64,000 nt of DNA from Shimia sp. CNT1-13L.2 (GCF_024331145.1 NZ_JANDJO010000002.1:575467-639466), one strand, 5' to 3'; positions 1 to 9,237 are shown, counted from the stretch's first letter. Translations and numbers: made by a program. Notes: generated by a model from the letters alone, not told the origin.

Positions 1-131
1 GCGAGGATGGCGGCGGCAATCCAGCCGACGATGGCCATGCCTTCGCGGACGAGGCCGCGGCTGTATGCCAGCAGTGCCGAGATGATGATGACGCCTGCGA
101 CAACGCCGTCGATAACCGTGAAACCTTCCAT
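1..131 (-). CDS. cvpA: CvpA family membrane protein (5' part only)
   Basis: Reading leftwards from an ATG at 131, the first 43 codons give a start MEGFTVIDG followed by a hydrophobic segment and the YSRGLVREG loop, which is the usual N-terminus of CvpA/colicin V production proteins. These are multi-pass inner-membrane proteins of poorly defined role. The window edge truncates the gene; this is not a biological truncation. It follows radA on the same strand with 32 bases between the radA stop at 164 and this start, so the two are probably co-transcribed. Confidence 0.75.
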   Translation of the reverse strand, partial: MEGFTVIDGVVAGVIIISALLAYSRGLVREGMAIVGWIAAAIL

Positions 132-163
132 ACCTGTCCCGTCCCTGTTGCCGCCTGTCGCGG

Positions 164-1531
164 CTATCCTGCTCCGAACACGTCCCCGACAAAGCCTGCC
201 AGATCGCCAACACGGTTGAGGCTCATGCCGTCAATCGCCGGTGATTTGCCGCCTTTCGGAGCGATTGCCGTTGTGAAACCAAGTTTTTGCGCTTCTTTCA
301 ACCTGTTTTCGGTCTGGCCGACGGCGCGGAGGGCACCTGAGAGGGAGATTTCGCCAAAAACCACCGTATCGGCGGGCAGGGCGCTATCTTCGCGGGCAGA
401 CAAAAGGGCGGCTGCAACCGCAAGGTCGGCGGCGGGTTCGTTGATCTTCATGCCGCCCGCGACGTTGAGATAGACGTCGAGACCGGTGAAGGGGATGCCG
501 CAGCGGGCCTCGAGCACGGCGAGGATCATGGCGAGGCGGCCGCCGTCCCAGCCGACCACCGTGCGCCGCGGTTGCGAGTGTGGCGAGGGGGCGACCAGCG
601 CCTGAAGTTCGATCAGGACGGGGCGGGTGCCTTCGATGCCGGCAAAGACGACCGAGCCGGGCGAGGGTTCGCCGCGGTCGGACAGGAACAGGGCGGAGGG
701 GTTCAGCACCTCGCTGAGGCCACCGCCGGTCATTTCGAAGACGCCGATCTCATCTGCAGGACCAAAGCGGTTCTTGACGGCGCGCAGGATGCGGAACTGG
801 TGGCCGCGTTCGCCTTCGAAGTAGAGCACCGTGTCGACCATGTGTTCGACAACGCGGGGACCGGCGATCTGGCCCTCTTTGGTGACGTGGCCCACAAGGA
901 TCACCGCCATGCCCTTGCGCTTGGCAAAGGAGGTCAGCTCGTGGGCGGCGGCACGGACCTGCGAGACCGATCCGGGGGCGGAGCCGACGTTGTCGGACCA
1001 CATGGTCTGGATCGAGTCGATGATGGCCAGCTGGGGTTTTTCCGCCTCCAGCGTGGTGTGAATATCGCGCAGGTTGGTTTCCGAGGCGAGCTGGACCGGG
1101 GCCTCGGTCAGGCCAAGGCGCTGGGCACGCATACGTACCTGGGCCGAGGCTTCTTCGCCGGAAACATATATTGTTTTCAGGCCGCTACGGGCGAATTGTG
1201 ATGCGGCCTGCAAGAGCAGGGTCGACTTGCCGATGCCCGGATCACCGCCCACGAGGATGGCGCTTGCCGGCACCAGCCCGCCGCCGAGGACGCGGTCGAG
1301 TTCGCCAAGGCCGGAGTGGGTGCGTGGGGGCGGGGTTTCTTCGGTCCGCAGGTCGGTCAGCGGGATGGTGCGGCCCTTGGCGGTGCCAAGCGCGGTCGAG
1401 GAGGGGCCGGAGGAGAGCGGGGTCTCTTCCGAGATGGTGTTCCATTCGCCACAGGCCTCGCAGCGGCCGGACCATTTGGAGGTGATACTGCCGCAAGCGG
1501 AACAGGAGAACTGGGTTTTTGATTTTGCCAT
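164..1531 (-). CDS. radA: DNA repair protein RadA
   Basis: RadA is a RecA-like branch-migration ATPase acting in homologous recombination. The 455-residue protein has the full architecture: an N-terminal zinc finger (C10, C13, C24, C27), Walker A GGDPGIGKST at about 95-104, the RadA-specific KNRFG motif at 253-257, and a C-terminal Lon-protease-like domain from about 270. Length is normal for the family. It lies between a pqiA-like gene and cvpA on the same strand. The ATG at 1531 gives the expected MAKSKTQFSC N-terminus. Confidence 0.97.
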   Translation of the reverse strand: MAKSKTQFSCSACGSITSKWSGRCEACGEWNTISEETPLSSGPSSTALGTAKGRTIPLTDLRTEETPPPRTHSGLGELDRVLGGGLVPASAILVGGDPGIGKSTLLLQAASQFARSGLKTIYVSGEEASAQVRMRAQRLGLTEAPVQLASETNLRDIHTTLEAEKPQLAIIDSIQTMWSDNVGSAPGSVSQVRAAAHELTSFAKRKGMAVILVGHVTKEGQIAGPRVVEHMVDTVLYFEGERGHQFRILRAVKNRFGPADEIGVFEMTGGGLSEVLNPSALFLSDRGEPSPGSVVFAGIEGTRPVLIELQALVAPSPHSQPRRTVVGWDGGRLAMILAVLEARCGIPFTGLDVYLNVAGGMKINEPAADLAVAAALLSAREDSALPADTVVFGEISLSGALRAVGQTENRLKEAQKLGFTTAIAPKGGKSPAIDGMSLNRVGDLAGFVGDVFGAG

Positions 1532-1548
1532 GTTCTCGTTTTGCCCCC

Positions 1549-1977
1549 TTATCGGCGGCGCGTCAAATGGCTTATCGCGATAGAGGCGAGAATTGCGCCG
1601 GTAAAGAGGTAGAGGCCCCAGCCCGTCTGCACCGTGACATGGCCCGCGCCTTTGACGATGACCACGTAGAGCGCGATCAGGAAGACATCGGCCATCGCCA
1701 GTTTGCCAAGGATTTCAAGGGCCGGAACCACCTTGCGCCGCATCAGGCCGAAGTGGACCAGCGCGAGACCGATGGTTTTCATGTAGGGCGCGAAGATGGC
1801 GAGGAAGGTGACCAGCAGCGCGAGCGTCGGATCGGTGTCCCACAGCGATTGCAGGCCGGAGATGATGGAGATCTCGCTGAGGCCGAAGATCGGCAGGAGG
1901 CCCGCATGCAGGAGAGGGGCGAACCATGCAATGGGAAACAGGACCAGTAGGGCGAGGTTGGCAATACGGAGCGTCAT
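1549..1977 (-). CDS. PqiA-like (paraquat-inducible protein A) membrane protein
   Basis: This 142-residue protein has about four hydrophobic segments and resembles one half of PqiA. The similarity covers an N-terminal membrane segment rich in Leu/Pro, a soluble loop with FGLSEISIISGLQSLW, a conserved PYMKTIGL segment, and a final membrane helix ending in RRR. PqiA proteins associate with MCE-type lipid transport across the periplasm. No MCE partner (pqiB) is adjacent; the nearest lipid-transport genes are mlaE/mlaF about 0.5 kb upstream. It sits 17 bases upstream of radA. Family assignment is from sequence pattern; function is inferred. Confidence 0.7.
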   Translation of the reverse strand: MTLRIANLALLVLFPIAWFAPLLHAGLLPIFGLSEISIISGLQSLWDTDPTLALLVTFLAIFAPYMKTIGLALVHFGLMRRKVVPALEILGKLAMADVFLIALYVVIVKGAGHVTVQTGWGLYLFTGAILASIAISHLTRRR

Positions 1978-2439
1978 GTGGAAGAGCTAGGCCGTGGGGG
2001 GACAGCGCGCAAGGGGGAGGATTGCGTGCGTCGGTGTCATATCTGGGGGAATCGGGGTTAACGCGTTGGAAGCAGGGGATTTTGTGCTGCGGTAAAACGT
2101 CGGTATTACGTCGGTATTGCGGAGGTGCGATCTGCCGGGGTTTGCGGGGTTAACGGGCCGTGCGGTGGTGGCGAGGTTAACGAAGTGTTGCGGTGAAATT
2201 GGCGGGCGCCGGGCAGCGCCTGCCTGGGGAGGCGCATGGGCGCGACGGTGCAAAGTGGGCTGTCCTTGATGGGGGAAGTGGGGTGATCACGGGCGGGTAC
2301 GTTGTAAAGCGCCTGCCGGGGGGGCAGGCAGGCGCTGCCCGGCGGGGCCGGGCGGGATAGATCGTCTAGGGCCGCGTTTGGGGCGCCTCCGGCGGGAGTT
2401 TTTGGGGTGCATTGAAGCCTGCACCGGTCAGGGACCGGT
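1978..2439. other. 462-bp intergenic region with hairpins, no convincing gene
   Basis: No ORF here has plausible composition. Two GC-rich inverted repeats sit side by side: gcctgcc/ggcaggc at 2311-2317 and 2323-2329, and gcccggc/gccgggc at 2337-2343 and 2347-2353. They lie about 90-130 bases downstream of the mlaF stop in the direction of its transcription and may form terminator or processing stems, though no strong U-tract follows. Three gttaac words (2057, 2149, 2176) and a tandem acgtcggtatt repeat near 2098-2119 are also present. The pqiA-like promoter presumably lies here. Confidence 0.5.
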
Positions 2440-3186
2440 TTAGCGTACCGCCTCGATCGGGCCTTCGGCGCTGCCGGAGATGAACTGGGTCAGGTAGGGA
2501 TCGCCGGAATTGTCCATGTCGGCGACGGGGCCGGTCCATTGGATGACGCCGTCGTGCAGCATGGCCACCTTGTCAGCGATGGCGCGGACCGAGGACATGT
2601 CGTGGGTGATGGTCATGGCGGTGGCGCCCATTTCGACCACGATTTCGCGGATCAGGTCGTTGATGACGCCGGACATGATCGGATCAAGCCCGGTGGTGGG
2701 TTCGTCGAAGAAGATGATTTCCGGCTCGGCGGCGATGGCGCGGGCGAGGCCGACGCGTTTCTGCATGCCGCCGGAGAGTTCGGAGGGGAAGAGATCGGCC
2801 ACATCAGGCGTGAGGCCGACACGGCGCAGTTTCTCGATGGCGATGTCGCGGGCTTCGTCCTTGGGGCGTTTCAGCGAGCCGCGCAGCAGGCGGAAGGCGA
2901 CGTTCTGCCAGACGGTGAGGCTGTCGAAGAGGGCGCCGCCCTGGAACAGCATGCCAAAGCGGGCGAGGAAGGCATCACGGTCGCCCTTGGTGGCGTCCTT
3001 GCCATCCACCGTGATGGTGCCCTGATCGGGGGACAGGAGGCCGAGGACGCATTTCAGGGTCACCGATTTGCCGGTGCCGGAGCCGCCGATGATGACCATG
3101 GATTCGCCCTTGGGGACGTGCAGGTTGACGCCGCGCAGAACCTTCTTGGGGCCAAAGGCCTTGTGGACGTTGTCGAAGGTGATCAT
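2440..3186 (-). CDS. mlaF: MlaF-like phospholipid ABC transporter ATPase
   Basis: ATPase of the Mla-type retrograde phospholipid transporter, coupling ATP hydrolysis to lipid movement between the membranes. In 248 residues it shows Walker A GGSGTGKS (34-41), the signature LSGGMQKR (137-144), and Walker B IIFFDEP (157-163). The MQKR form of the signature and the long DPIMSGVINDLI segment are typical of MlaF. Its ATG overlaps the stop of the preceding lipoprotein gene (ATGA at 3183-3186), and it is the last gene of an alr-mlaE-lipoprotein-mlaF transcription unit. No mlaD is in the window. Confidence 0.9.
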   Translation of the reverse strand: MITFDNVHKAFGPKKVLRGVNLHVPKGESMVIIGGSGTGKSVTLKCVLGLLSPDQGTITVDGKDATKGDRDAFLARFGMLFQGGALFDSLTVWQNVAFRLLRGSLKRPKDEARDIAIEKLRRVGLTPDVADLFPSELSGGMQKRVGLARAIAAEPEIIFFDEPTTGLDPIMSGVINDLIREIVVEMGATAMTITHDMSSVRAIADKVAMLHDGVIQWTGPVADMDNSGDPYLTQFISGSAEGPIEAVR

Positions 3187-3632
3187 TGCGAGACCTCGCA
3201 GGGTTGGGGCGGCTCTTGCGGTTGGGTCCAGGGGCGCTGGGTTGTCTGGTGACTTCTGCGGGCGGTGAGGGCCGTGGGGTCGGTTTGCGGATCGCCGGTG
3301 AAGGTGACCACGTAGCAGGTGGCGTGGTGGTTGCGCATGCCCCTGGCGCTGTTGCTGATGCCGAAGTGTTTCTCGGCCCAGGTTTCCTTGTGGTGGGTTT
3401 CAAGGCTGCACGAGGTTGTGGTGCAGAAGAAGCCGAAGTCTTGCAGGCGGGCGATGGCCTCGGGGCGGGAGCGGCCGGAGAGGTGTTTGGCGAAGGCCTT
3501 GTTGAGGGCGGTCTCGCGGCTCTCGTAGTCCTTGTAGAAGTTGTAGTGCATCAGAACGGGATCGAGGCCCGACGGGGGCGGGCCGCAGGCGGCGAGGGTG
3601 CCGAGGGCAAGGAGGGCGAGGCCGCGGTTCAT
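3183..3632 (-). CDS. Putative lipoprotein between mlaE and mlaF
   Basis: This 149-residue protein starts with a short signal peptide ending in the lipobox-like LAACG, so it is probably a lipoprotein anchored at Cys16. The mature part has no family I recognise. It contains a CTTTSCSLETHH segment and several further Cys residues. It overlaps both neighbours by four bases (ATGA), so translation is coupled to mlaE upstream and mlaF downstream. That position is where an accessory or substrate-handling part of the lipid transporter could sit, but this is inference only. Confidence 0.75.
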   Translation of the reverse strand: MNRGLALLALGTLAACGPPPSGLDPVLMHYNFYKDYESRETALNKAFAKHLSGRSRPEAIARLQDFGFFCTTTSCSLETHHKETWAEKHFGISNSARGMRNHHATCYVVTFTGDPQTDPTALTARRSHQTTQRPWTQPQEPPQPCEVSQ

Positions 3633-4411
3633 GACACGAAGAAGATCGAGGTGAGCAGGAAGTTGGCGGCGAGGATCAGCACGGCGGCGGCCTGAACCGA
3701 GGCCTTGGTGGCTGCGCCCACACCCTGTGCGCCGCGCCCGGAGTGCATGCCGAAGTAGCAGCCCATGGTGGCGGCGATGCCGCCGAAGACCGAGCCCTTG
3801 ATCAGCGAGGAGATCACGTCGGAGCGTTGCAGGAAGTCGACGGTGTTGGTGATGTAGGTGGCCGGGTTGAAGCCCAGTTGCTGGGTGCCGACGACAAAGC
3901 CGCCGAAGATACCGATGATGTCGCCGATGCCAACCAGCGCGGGCACCACGAGGAGGGCGGCCAGCACGCGGGGGGCGGCGAGGTATTTCATCGGGTGGGT
4001 CGACAGGGTGGTCAGCGCGTCGATCTGTTCGGTCACCTTCATGGTGGCGATCTCGGCGGCGATGGATGAGGTCACGCGGGCGGCGACCATCAGGCCGACA
4101 AGCACGGGGCCGAGTTCGCGCACCATGCCGATGGCGACGATCTGGGGCACCACGGCTTCGGCCGAGAAGCGCGAGCCGCCGTCATAGATTTGCAGGGCAA
4201 GGGCGGCGCCGGTGAAGATGGCGGTGAGGCCGACCACGGGCAGCGACAGCCAGCCGATGTTGAGAAGGGCGACGGCGAATTCGCGGCCATAAAAAGGCGG
4301 GCGCAGGATGTGGGTGAGTGCGGCAAGCGCAAAGAGCGCGACACGCCCGATGGTGGCAAAGACGCTGATGGTGGCGCGGCCGAGGGCCGCTAGGGGCGTC
4401 ACGAGGATCAT
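3629..4411 (-). CDS. mlaE: MlaE-like ABC transporter permease
   Basis: The 260-residue integral membrane permease of the Mla phospholipid transporter has the typical MlaE features. They are an N-terminal interfacial segment, [14 protein letters not shown], the conserved [16 protein letters not shown] block at about 99-114, and [14 protein letters not shown], which probably couples to the ATPase. The ATG at 4411 overlaps the alr stop (4408), and its own stop overlaps the lipoprotein start, giving an unbroken coupled operon. Confidence 0.9.
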   Translation of the reverse strand: MILVTPLAALGRATISVFATIGRVALFALAALTHILRPPFYGREFAVALLNIGWLSLPVVGLTAIFTGAALALQIYDGGSRFSAEAVVPQIVAIGMVRELGPVLVGLMVAARVTSSIAAEIATMKVTEQIDALTTLSTHPMKYLAAPRVLAALLVVPALVGIGDIIGIFGGFVVGTQQLGFNPATYITNTVDFLQRSDVISSLIKGSVFGGIAATMGCYFGMHSGRGAQGVGAATKASVQAAAVLILAANFLLTSIFFVS

Positions 4412-5442
4412 GACTTGTACCGCCGGTAATAGCGTGCGCCCATCGAGGTGAGGATTTCATAGCCGATGGTGCCGGCCCAGTCGGCCAGGGTGTCGACCGA
4501 CTGGTGCTGGCCGATCAGTTCCACGGAGGCGGGGTCTTCGGTGGCGTCGGTGATGTCGACGCCAATCATGTCCATCGAGATCCGGCCGATGATCTTGCAG
4601 CGGGTTTCGCCGGCGTGGACCCAGGCCTCGCTGCCCATGCCACGGATCAGGCCGTCGGCGTAGCCGGCGGCGATGGTGGCAACGCGGGAGGGGCGTTCGG
4701 CGGTCCAGGTGTTGGAATAGCCGACGGTTTCGCCGGGGGCGACGTCGCGGATCTGGATCACCGGAATGTCGAGGGTGACAACGGGGGTGGCTTCGACATA
4801 GGGCATGCCGCCGTAGAGGCCGACGCCGGGGCGGGTTAGGTCGAAGTGGTAGTCGGGGCCGAGCAGGATGCCGCCGGTGGCCGCAAGGGAGCGGGGCACG
4901 TCGAGGCCGTCGGTCATGTCACGGAACACCGCAAGCTGGTGCGGGTTCATCGGGTGTTCGGGATCGTCGGCGCAGGCAAGGTGCGACATGATCAGTGTCG
5001 GGCCCTGTTCGATCGCGATGTCGCGGACGGCGGCCCATTCGTGGGGCTCCATCCCGAGGCGGTTCATGCCGGTATCAAGCTGGATGCCGAAGGGCGCGCC
5101 GGGCAGGGCCTCGAAGTGGCGCAGCATCTGGTCGAGCGAGTTCAGCATCGGGGTGAGTTGCAGATCGGAGATCATGTCGGTGTCGCCGGCCATGTGACCC
5201 GAGAACACACAGATTTCCGGCCCCGGACCGAGCGCCTGACGCAGGGCGGCGCCTTCTTCGGTGGCGGCGACAAAGAACTTGCGCGCGCCCGCATTGGCCA
5301 GAGCGCGGGCGACGCGGTCGGCGCCAAGGCCATAGCCGTCGGCCTTGACCACGGCTGCGGTCTCGCAGGCTGTCATTGCATCCAGTGCCCGCCAGTTGGA
5401 GGTCAGGGCGTTGAGGTCGATTGTCAGTGTCGCGGTAGCCAT
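4408..5442 (-). CDS. alr: Alanine racemase
   Basis: PLP-dependent interconversion of L- and D-alanine, which supplies D-Ala for peptidoglycan. The 344-residue protein has the PLP lysine in [11 protein letters not shown] (K33) and the second-base tyrosine region [11 protein letters not shown]. The SMDMIGVD block near the C-terminus completes the active site. It opens the minus-strand operon alr-mlaE-lipoprotein-mlaF and is joined to mlaE by an ATGA overlap. Length is slightly under the usual 360 residues but no motif is missing. Confidence 0.95.
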   Translation of the reverse strand: MATATLTIDLNALTSNWRALDAMTACETAAVVKADGYGLGADRVARALANAGARKFFVAATEEGAALRQALGPGPEICVFSGHMAGDTDMISDLQLTPMLNSLDQMLRHFEALPGAPFGIQLDTGMNRLGMEPHEWAAVRDIAIEQGPTLIMSHLACADDPEHPMNPHQLAVFRDMTDGLDVPRSLAATGGILLGPDYHFDLTRPGVGLYGGMPYVEATPVVTLDIPVIQIRDVAPGETVGYSNTWTAERPSRVATIAAGYADGLIRGMGSEAWVHAGETRCKIIGRISMDMIGVDITDATEDPASVELIGQHQSVDTLADWAGTIGYEILTSMGARYYRRYKS

Positions 5443-5549
5443 GCGGTCGTTTTTGACGGTGTTGGGGACAAGGTCAAGGGGAAAGCGGGCGCATGGGAGA
5501 AAGGGTGCCGATGACGCGACTTCCCTGCGTCAATGGCGGTGCCGGGGCG

Positions 5550-6497
5550 TCATGTCGTGGTTGGTTTATGGGCATCATAGGCGGCTTCGAGTTCGCTGCG
5601 CAGGAAGGTATCAAAGCGGATCGGATCAAAGCGGGGCGTGCCGGTGCCGGGCAGGGGCGCGATGGTGGTCGCGACGTTGGGATCATAGAAGAACGGGCAG
5701 GAAAAGCGTTCGCGGCCAGAGCGGTTGATCACCCGGTGTGGCGTGGAGAGCAGGCGACCGTTGCTGAGGCGGTGCAGCATGTCGCCGACGTTGACCACGA
5801 AACTGCCGGGGATGCGGGGGGCATCGACCCAATCGCCGCCGGGGGTGCGGACCTGAAGACCGCCGACATCGTCCTGGGCAAGGATGGTCAGGCAGCCGAA
5901 ATCGGTGTGCGGGGCCGAGCCATAGAGGTCGTCTGGCGCGGCGGCTGGTGACGGCGGGTAGTGCAGGAGGCGCAGCCAGATGGTGGGGGTGTCGAAGGCG
6001 GACATGATCGCGGTGTCACTCACGCCCGCGGCCTTGAGGGCGACCTGCATCAGGGCATGGCCGAGATGGGAAAGCTGTTCGGCATAGGCGGTCAGCGTGT
6101 CGCGAAAGCCGTCGAGGTCGGGCCATTGGTTGGGGCCGGAGAGGTAGAGGTCGGGGTCGGCGGCGCTGTCTTCGCGCATCATCATGAAGCTGGCGGACTG
6201 GTTGGGTTTTGTCACCTCTGCCAGTTGCGAGTTCACGTCGGTCGAGCTGTCGATGGGGATATAGCCGCGATGGGTGCGGTTCACCTTGATCGCAAGTTTC
6301 TGTTCTATCGGCAGGGCGTGGAAGCGGCGGGAGGCTTCGAAAACCGCGTCGACCAGTGCGGGGTCGATGCCGTGGTTGACGATGTAACCAAAGCCCGTTG
6401 TGCCATAGGCGGCGCGGAAATCCGAGATGAGGGTGGTCTGGTCGCCCTCGTGCAGGGCGCTGGCGTCGATCACGGGGATTTCGGTGAATTCGGTCAT
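5550..6497 (-). CDS. Isopenicillin-N-synthase-like 2-oxoglutarate/Fe(II) oxygenase
   Basis: A 315-residue non-haem iron oxygenase. The ATG at 6497 (MTEFTEIPVIDASAL) is preferred to an upstream in-frame ATG whose extension is low-complexity Pro/Arg sequence. The N-terminal DIOX_N-type region has YGTTGFGYIVNHGI, and the C-terminal 2OG-Fe(II) domain carries the iron ligands in APHTDFG and the later HRVINR with Arg binding the co-substrate. Its substrate cannot be read from the sequence; relatives include gibberellin-oxidase-like and flavanone-type enzymes. It is followed on the same strand by nothing obviously co-transcribed. Confidence 0.85.
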   Translation of the reverse strand: MTEFTEIPVIDASALHEGDQTTLISDFRAAYGTTGFGYIVNHGIDPALVDAVFEASRRFHALPIEQKLAIKVNRTHRGYIPIDSSTDVNSQLAEVTKPNQSASFMMMREDSAADPDLYLSGPNQWPDLDGFRDTLTAYAEQLSHLGHALMQVALKAAGVSDTAIMSAFDTPTIWLRLLHYPPSPAAAPDDLYGSAPHTDFGCLTILAQDDVGGLQVRTPGGDWVDAPRIPGSFVVNVGDMLHRLSNGRLLSTPHRVINRSGRERFSCPFFYDPNVATTIAPLPGTGTPRFDPIRFDTFLRSELEAAYDAHKPTTT

Positions 6498-6507
6498 TCG
6501 GCCCTCG

Positions 6508-7458
6508 TCAGGTTGGCGTGTCCAGCGCGGCGGGTGCTGTCGGGAGCAAGGTTTCAATATGGGTGCGGGCCGCGTCAAGAGAGATGGCGGGTTTGACGGT
6601 GGTTGTGATCGGCTCGGAAAACAGGGTTGTGCGCCCTTTGGTCCATGTGGCGCAGGTGCGGGCGTTGTCGTCGGCAAATTCCGCAAGCATTGCGGCGCGT
6701 TCTGTGGCGGTGAGGCAATCGTTGCCGGCCAGTGTTTTGCCAGAGGGATCGGCGATCAGGGCGCGGATCAGGTGGCGACGGACGGGTGGTGTCAGGTCAG
6801 GGAGGGTGCCAAGCGCCTGACAATAGGGCAGGGCGAGCGAGGCATTGGTCTGGCCCGAACCAAGCGCGTCTGTTGGTGGGGCCTGCCAGCCGACGCGGTG
6901 GGCGAAGTCCGCCACCACGTTGCCACCCGGAAATTCGGCGCGTTCGTAAGGCACGACGATCAGGTTTTCGCGGCCAAAGGCAGTGTCAAAGGCGTCGAGG
7001 ATCGGGGCATAGGCGAGGCGGTCGCCAAGAAAGGCGCGATAGGCCGCGACATCGCCCTTGAAACGTCCGTTCTTGAGGTGCTGTTTGTACATCGCCTCGA
7101 AGTATTCGTCTTGCCTGCGCAGGTAGACAATCACGCGGGTGCGGGCGCGTTGCGGTGCGGAAAGGAAGCGGGCGAAGACCTGCGCGACTTCGGGGCGCAG
7201 GAACATTTCGCAGGACAGGATATGGGTGGCGTCGGGGTTGGCCTTGAGTTCCTCGCGCAGGCGCAGGAAAGGCGGGCGCGGGCGGTTGGCGACAAAGGCC
7301 TGCCACATGCGGTTGTGTGAAATGTGGTTGCGCCCCGCGCTGGCAAAGCGCAGGCCGCTTTGGGCAAGGCTTTGGGGACAGGCGTCCAGGGCGGATTGAA
7401 TGGCCGTGGAGCCTGTCTTTTGCGAGCCGATGTGCAGGATCAGCAGGGGGCGCGACAT
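6508..7458 (-). CDS. Sulfotransferase-like protein
   Basis: The predicted 316-residue protein begins MSRPLLILHIG and immediately has SQKTGSTAIQSAL, the 5'-phosphosulfate-binding loop of PAPS-dependent sulfotransferases. RTRVIVYLRRQDEYFEAMY resembles the 3'-phosphate-binding region. The ATG at 7458 overlaps the dnaB stop (ATGA), which decides this start over longer in-frame ones. Such proteins in this clade are often linked to modification of surface glycans, but the acceptor is unknown. It is coupled to dnaB and lies 10 bases upstream of the oxygenase gene. Confidence 0.8.
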   Translation of the reverse strand: MSRPLLILHIGSQKTGSTAIQSALDACPQSLAQSGLRFASAGRNHISHNRMWQAFVANRPRPPFLRLREELKANPDATHILSCEMFLRPEVAQVFARFLSAPQRARTRVIVYLRRQDEYFEAMYKQHLKNGRFKGDVAAYRAFLGDRLAYAPILDAFDTAFGRENLIVVPYERAEFPGGNVVADFAHRVGWQAPPTDALGSGQTNASLALPYCQALGTLPDLTPPVRRHLIRALIADPSGKTLAGNDCLTATERAAMLAEFADDNARTCATWTKGRTTLFSEPITTTVKPAISLDAARTHIETLLPTAPAALDTPT

Positions 7459-8945
7459 CAGAAGCCTTCGTCTGCGCCGTCCTGCTGCCAGGGTTTGACG
7501 AGGTTGCCGAAGCGGGTGAAGCGGCCCTCGAAGGAGAGTTCCACGGTGCCGATCGGGCCGTGACGCTGTTTGCCGAGGATGACTTCGGCCTTGGCGTGCA
7601 GGCGTTCCATGCGCTCCTGCCACGCGGCCATTTCCTCGAGCCGGTCATCCGAGGGTTTTTCCCGTTCCACGTAGTATTCTTCGCGGAACACGAACATCAC
7701 CACGTCGGCATCCTGTTCGATCGAGCCCGATTCACGCAGGTCCGACAGCTGCGGGCGTTTATCGTCGCGGCTTTCCACGGTCCGTGACAGCTGGGACAGG
7801 GCGATCACCGGGATGTTCAATTCCTTGGCGATGGCCTTCATGCCCATCGAGATTTCGGCGATCTCCTGAACCCGGTTGTCGGCGGTACCGCGGCAGAGCT
7901 GGAGGTAGTCGATGATCAGCAGATCAAGGCCGTGGGTCCGCTTGAGGCGACGGGCACGGGCCGCGAGCTGCGCGATGGGCAGGGCGGGGGTGTCGTCGAT
8001 GTAGAGCGGGCAGGCCTCGAGCGATTTGGCAGCATCGACGAAGCGGCGGAACTCGGCCTCGGTCATGTCACCCTTACGGATTTGTTCCGAGGGGATTTCG
8101 GCGGCCTCGGAGAGGATACGCGAAGCGAGCTGTTCGGCGCTCATCTCGAGCGAGTAGAAGCCGACCACGCCGCCTTCGACCGCGCCTTCGGAGCCGTCGG
8201 GTTTGATGCCCTTCTTGTAGGCCTTGGCGACGTTGAAGGCGATGTTGGTGGCCAGCGAGGTTTTCCCCATCGAGGGACGACCGGCGAGGATCAGAAGGTC
8301 GGAGGGGTGCAGGCCGCCGAGTTTCTTGTCGAGGTCGATCAGCCCGGTGGAGATCCCGGCGAGGCCGCCGTCACGCTGATAGGCGGCGTTGGCGGTGTTG
8401 ACCGCTTCTGTCACCGCCTTCAGGAAGGAGACGAAGCCGCGCTCGGTCTGGCCCTGCTCGGACAGTTTGTAGAGCGCCTGCTCGGCCTGCACGATCTGTT
8501 CGCGCGGCTCGAGTTTGATATCGGCCTTGCGCGCCGAGGTAGAAATGTTGTCGCCCAGGCCGATGAGTTCACGGCGGATCGCCATGTCATAGATCATCTG
8601 CGCATAGTCGCGGGCGGCGAAAGACGAGATGGCGGCCCCGGCCAGACGTGCGAGGTAGGCGGGGCCGCCCAGCTCCTTCAGACCCTCGTCATCTTCGAGA
8701 AAGGCCTTCAGCGTCACCGGCGAGGCCAGCGCGTTCTTGGCGATGCGGGCGGCCGCGATTTCATAGATCCGCGCGTGGACGGGATCGTAGAAATGGTCTG
8801 CCGTGATCACCGAAGCGACGCGGTCGAAGATGTCATTGTTGGTGAGGATCGCCCCCAGAAGCTGCTGCTCGGCCTCGATGGAATGCGGCATCGGATCGGC
8901 GTCTGTCGACTCGCCGGTCGGATTGATGGCTGCGATTTCGTTCAT
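7458..8945 (-). CDS. dnaB: Replicative DNA helicase DnaB
   Basis: Hexameric 5'-3' helicase that unwinds the chromosomal replication fork. With the start at 8945 (MNEIAAINP) the protein is 495 residues. It has the N-terminal DnaB domain (MPHSIEAEQQLLGAIL, about 19-34), the linker, and the RecA-like domain with Walker A AGRPSMGKT at 221-229. LLIIDYLQL and the LRESGSIEQDADVV block are also present. A longer in-frame start exists but adds a basic, non-conserved extension. The upstream region carries DnaA-box-like sequences. Confidence 0.96.
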   Translation of the reverse strand: MNEIAAINPTGESTDADPMPHSIEAEQQLLGAILTNNDIFDRVASVITADHFYDPVHARIYEIAAARIAKNALASPVTLKAFLEDDEGLKELGGPAYLARLAGAAISSFAARDYAQMIYDMAIRRELIGLGDNISTSARKADIKLEPREQIVQAEQALYKLSEQGQTERGFVSFLKAVTEAVNTANAAYQRDGGLAGISTGLIDLDKKLGGLHPSDLLILAGRPSMGKTSLATNIAFNVAKAYKKGIKPDGSEGAVEGGVVGFYSLEMSAEQLASRILSEAAEIPSEQIRKGDMTEAEFRRFVDAAKSLEACPLYIDDTPALPIAQLAARARRLKRTHGLDLLIIDYLQLCRGTADNRVQEIAEISMGMKAIAKELNIPVIALSQLSRTVESRDDKRPQLSDLRESGSIEQDADVVMFVFREEYYVEREKPSDDRLEEMAAWQERMERLHAKAEVILGKQRHGPIGTVELSFEGRFTRFGNLVKPWQQDGADEGF

Positions 8946-9237
8946 TCTCTGTCCCCAAGGTCGGGCGCCCCGTCTTTGGCGAGGCTGTGCCCAGTTCCCA
9001 GTACCACTGGTTCTATCCTCAAATTGGTGTGGCACCTATCAGGATAAGTCGGTGGATATGCCTGTAGATAACGTCGGTCACGTTGAGTTAGGCGCGCTCT
9101 GCGCTCCAAGATATTGTGGCACAGGGTTGCGATTCGTCCAAATCACGTCGAGTCGAGACGTTTTGGGGCAGTCTTGTCCACAAACTGCCCCAGAGAGTTA
9201 TCCACAGAAAAAGTGTTAACAGCGGGCTGACCGAGGG
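8946..9237 (-). promoter_or_regulatory. dnaB upstream region with DnaA-box-like sites
   Basis: Between dnaB and the pyrE stop lie a perfect DnaA-box consensus ttatccaca (9198-9206), a one-mismatch ttgtccaca (9174-9182), and an inverted one-mismatch tgtagataa (9063-9071). A weaker ggtggata is at 9051-9058. The clustering upstream of the replicative helicase gene suggests DnaA-dependent control of dnaB. I see no AT-rich unwinding region or partition genes that would argue for an origin. The sites are seen directly; their function is inferred. Confidence 0.55.

Noticed and set aside
2057..2181. Three gttaac words as CtrA sites
   Set aside because: CtrA sites need a paired TTAA-N7-TTAA layout; spacing here is wrong and the word is a common palindrome.
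1987..2253. 88-codon minus-strand ORF in the mlaF-pqiA gap
   Set aside because: Composition is Pro/Arg/Ala-rich without pattern, there is no ribosome-binding site, and the GC-rich sequence gives ORFs in several frames.
8946..9237. Chromosomal origin of replication near dnaB
   Set aside because: Only three DnaA-like boxes, no AT-rich unwinding region and no dnaA, parAB or gidA-type genes nearby.
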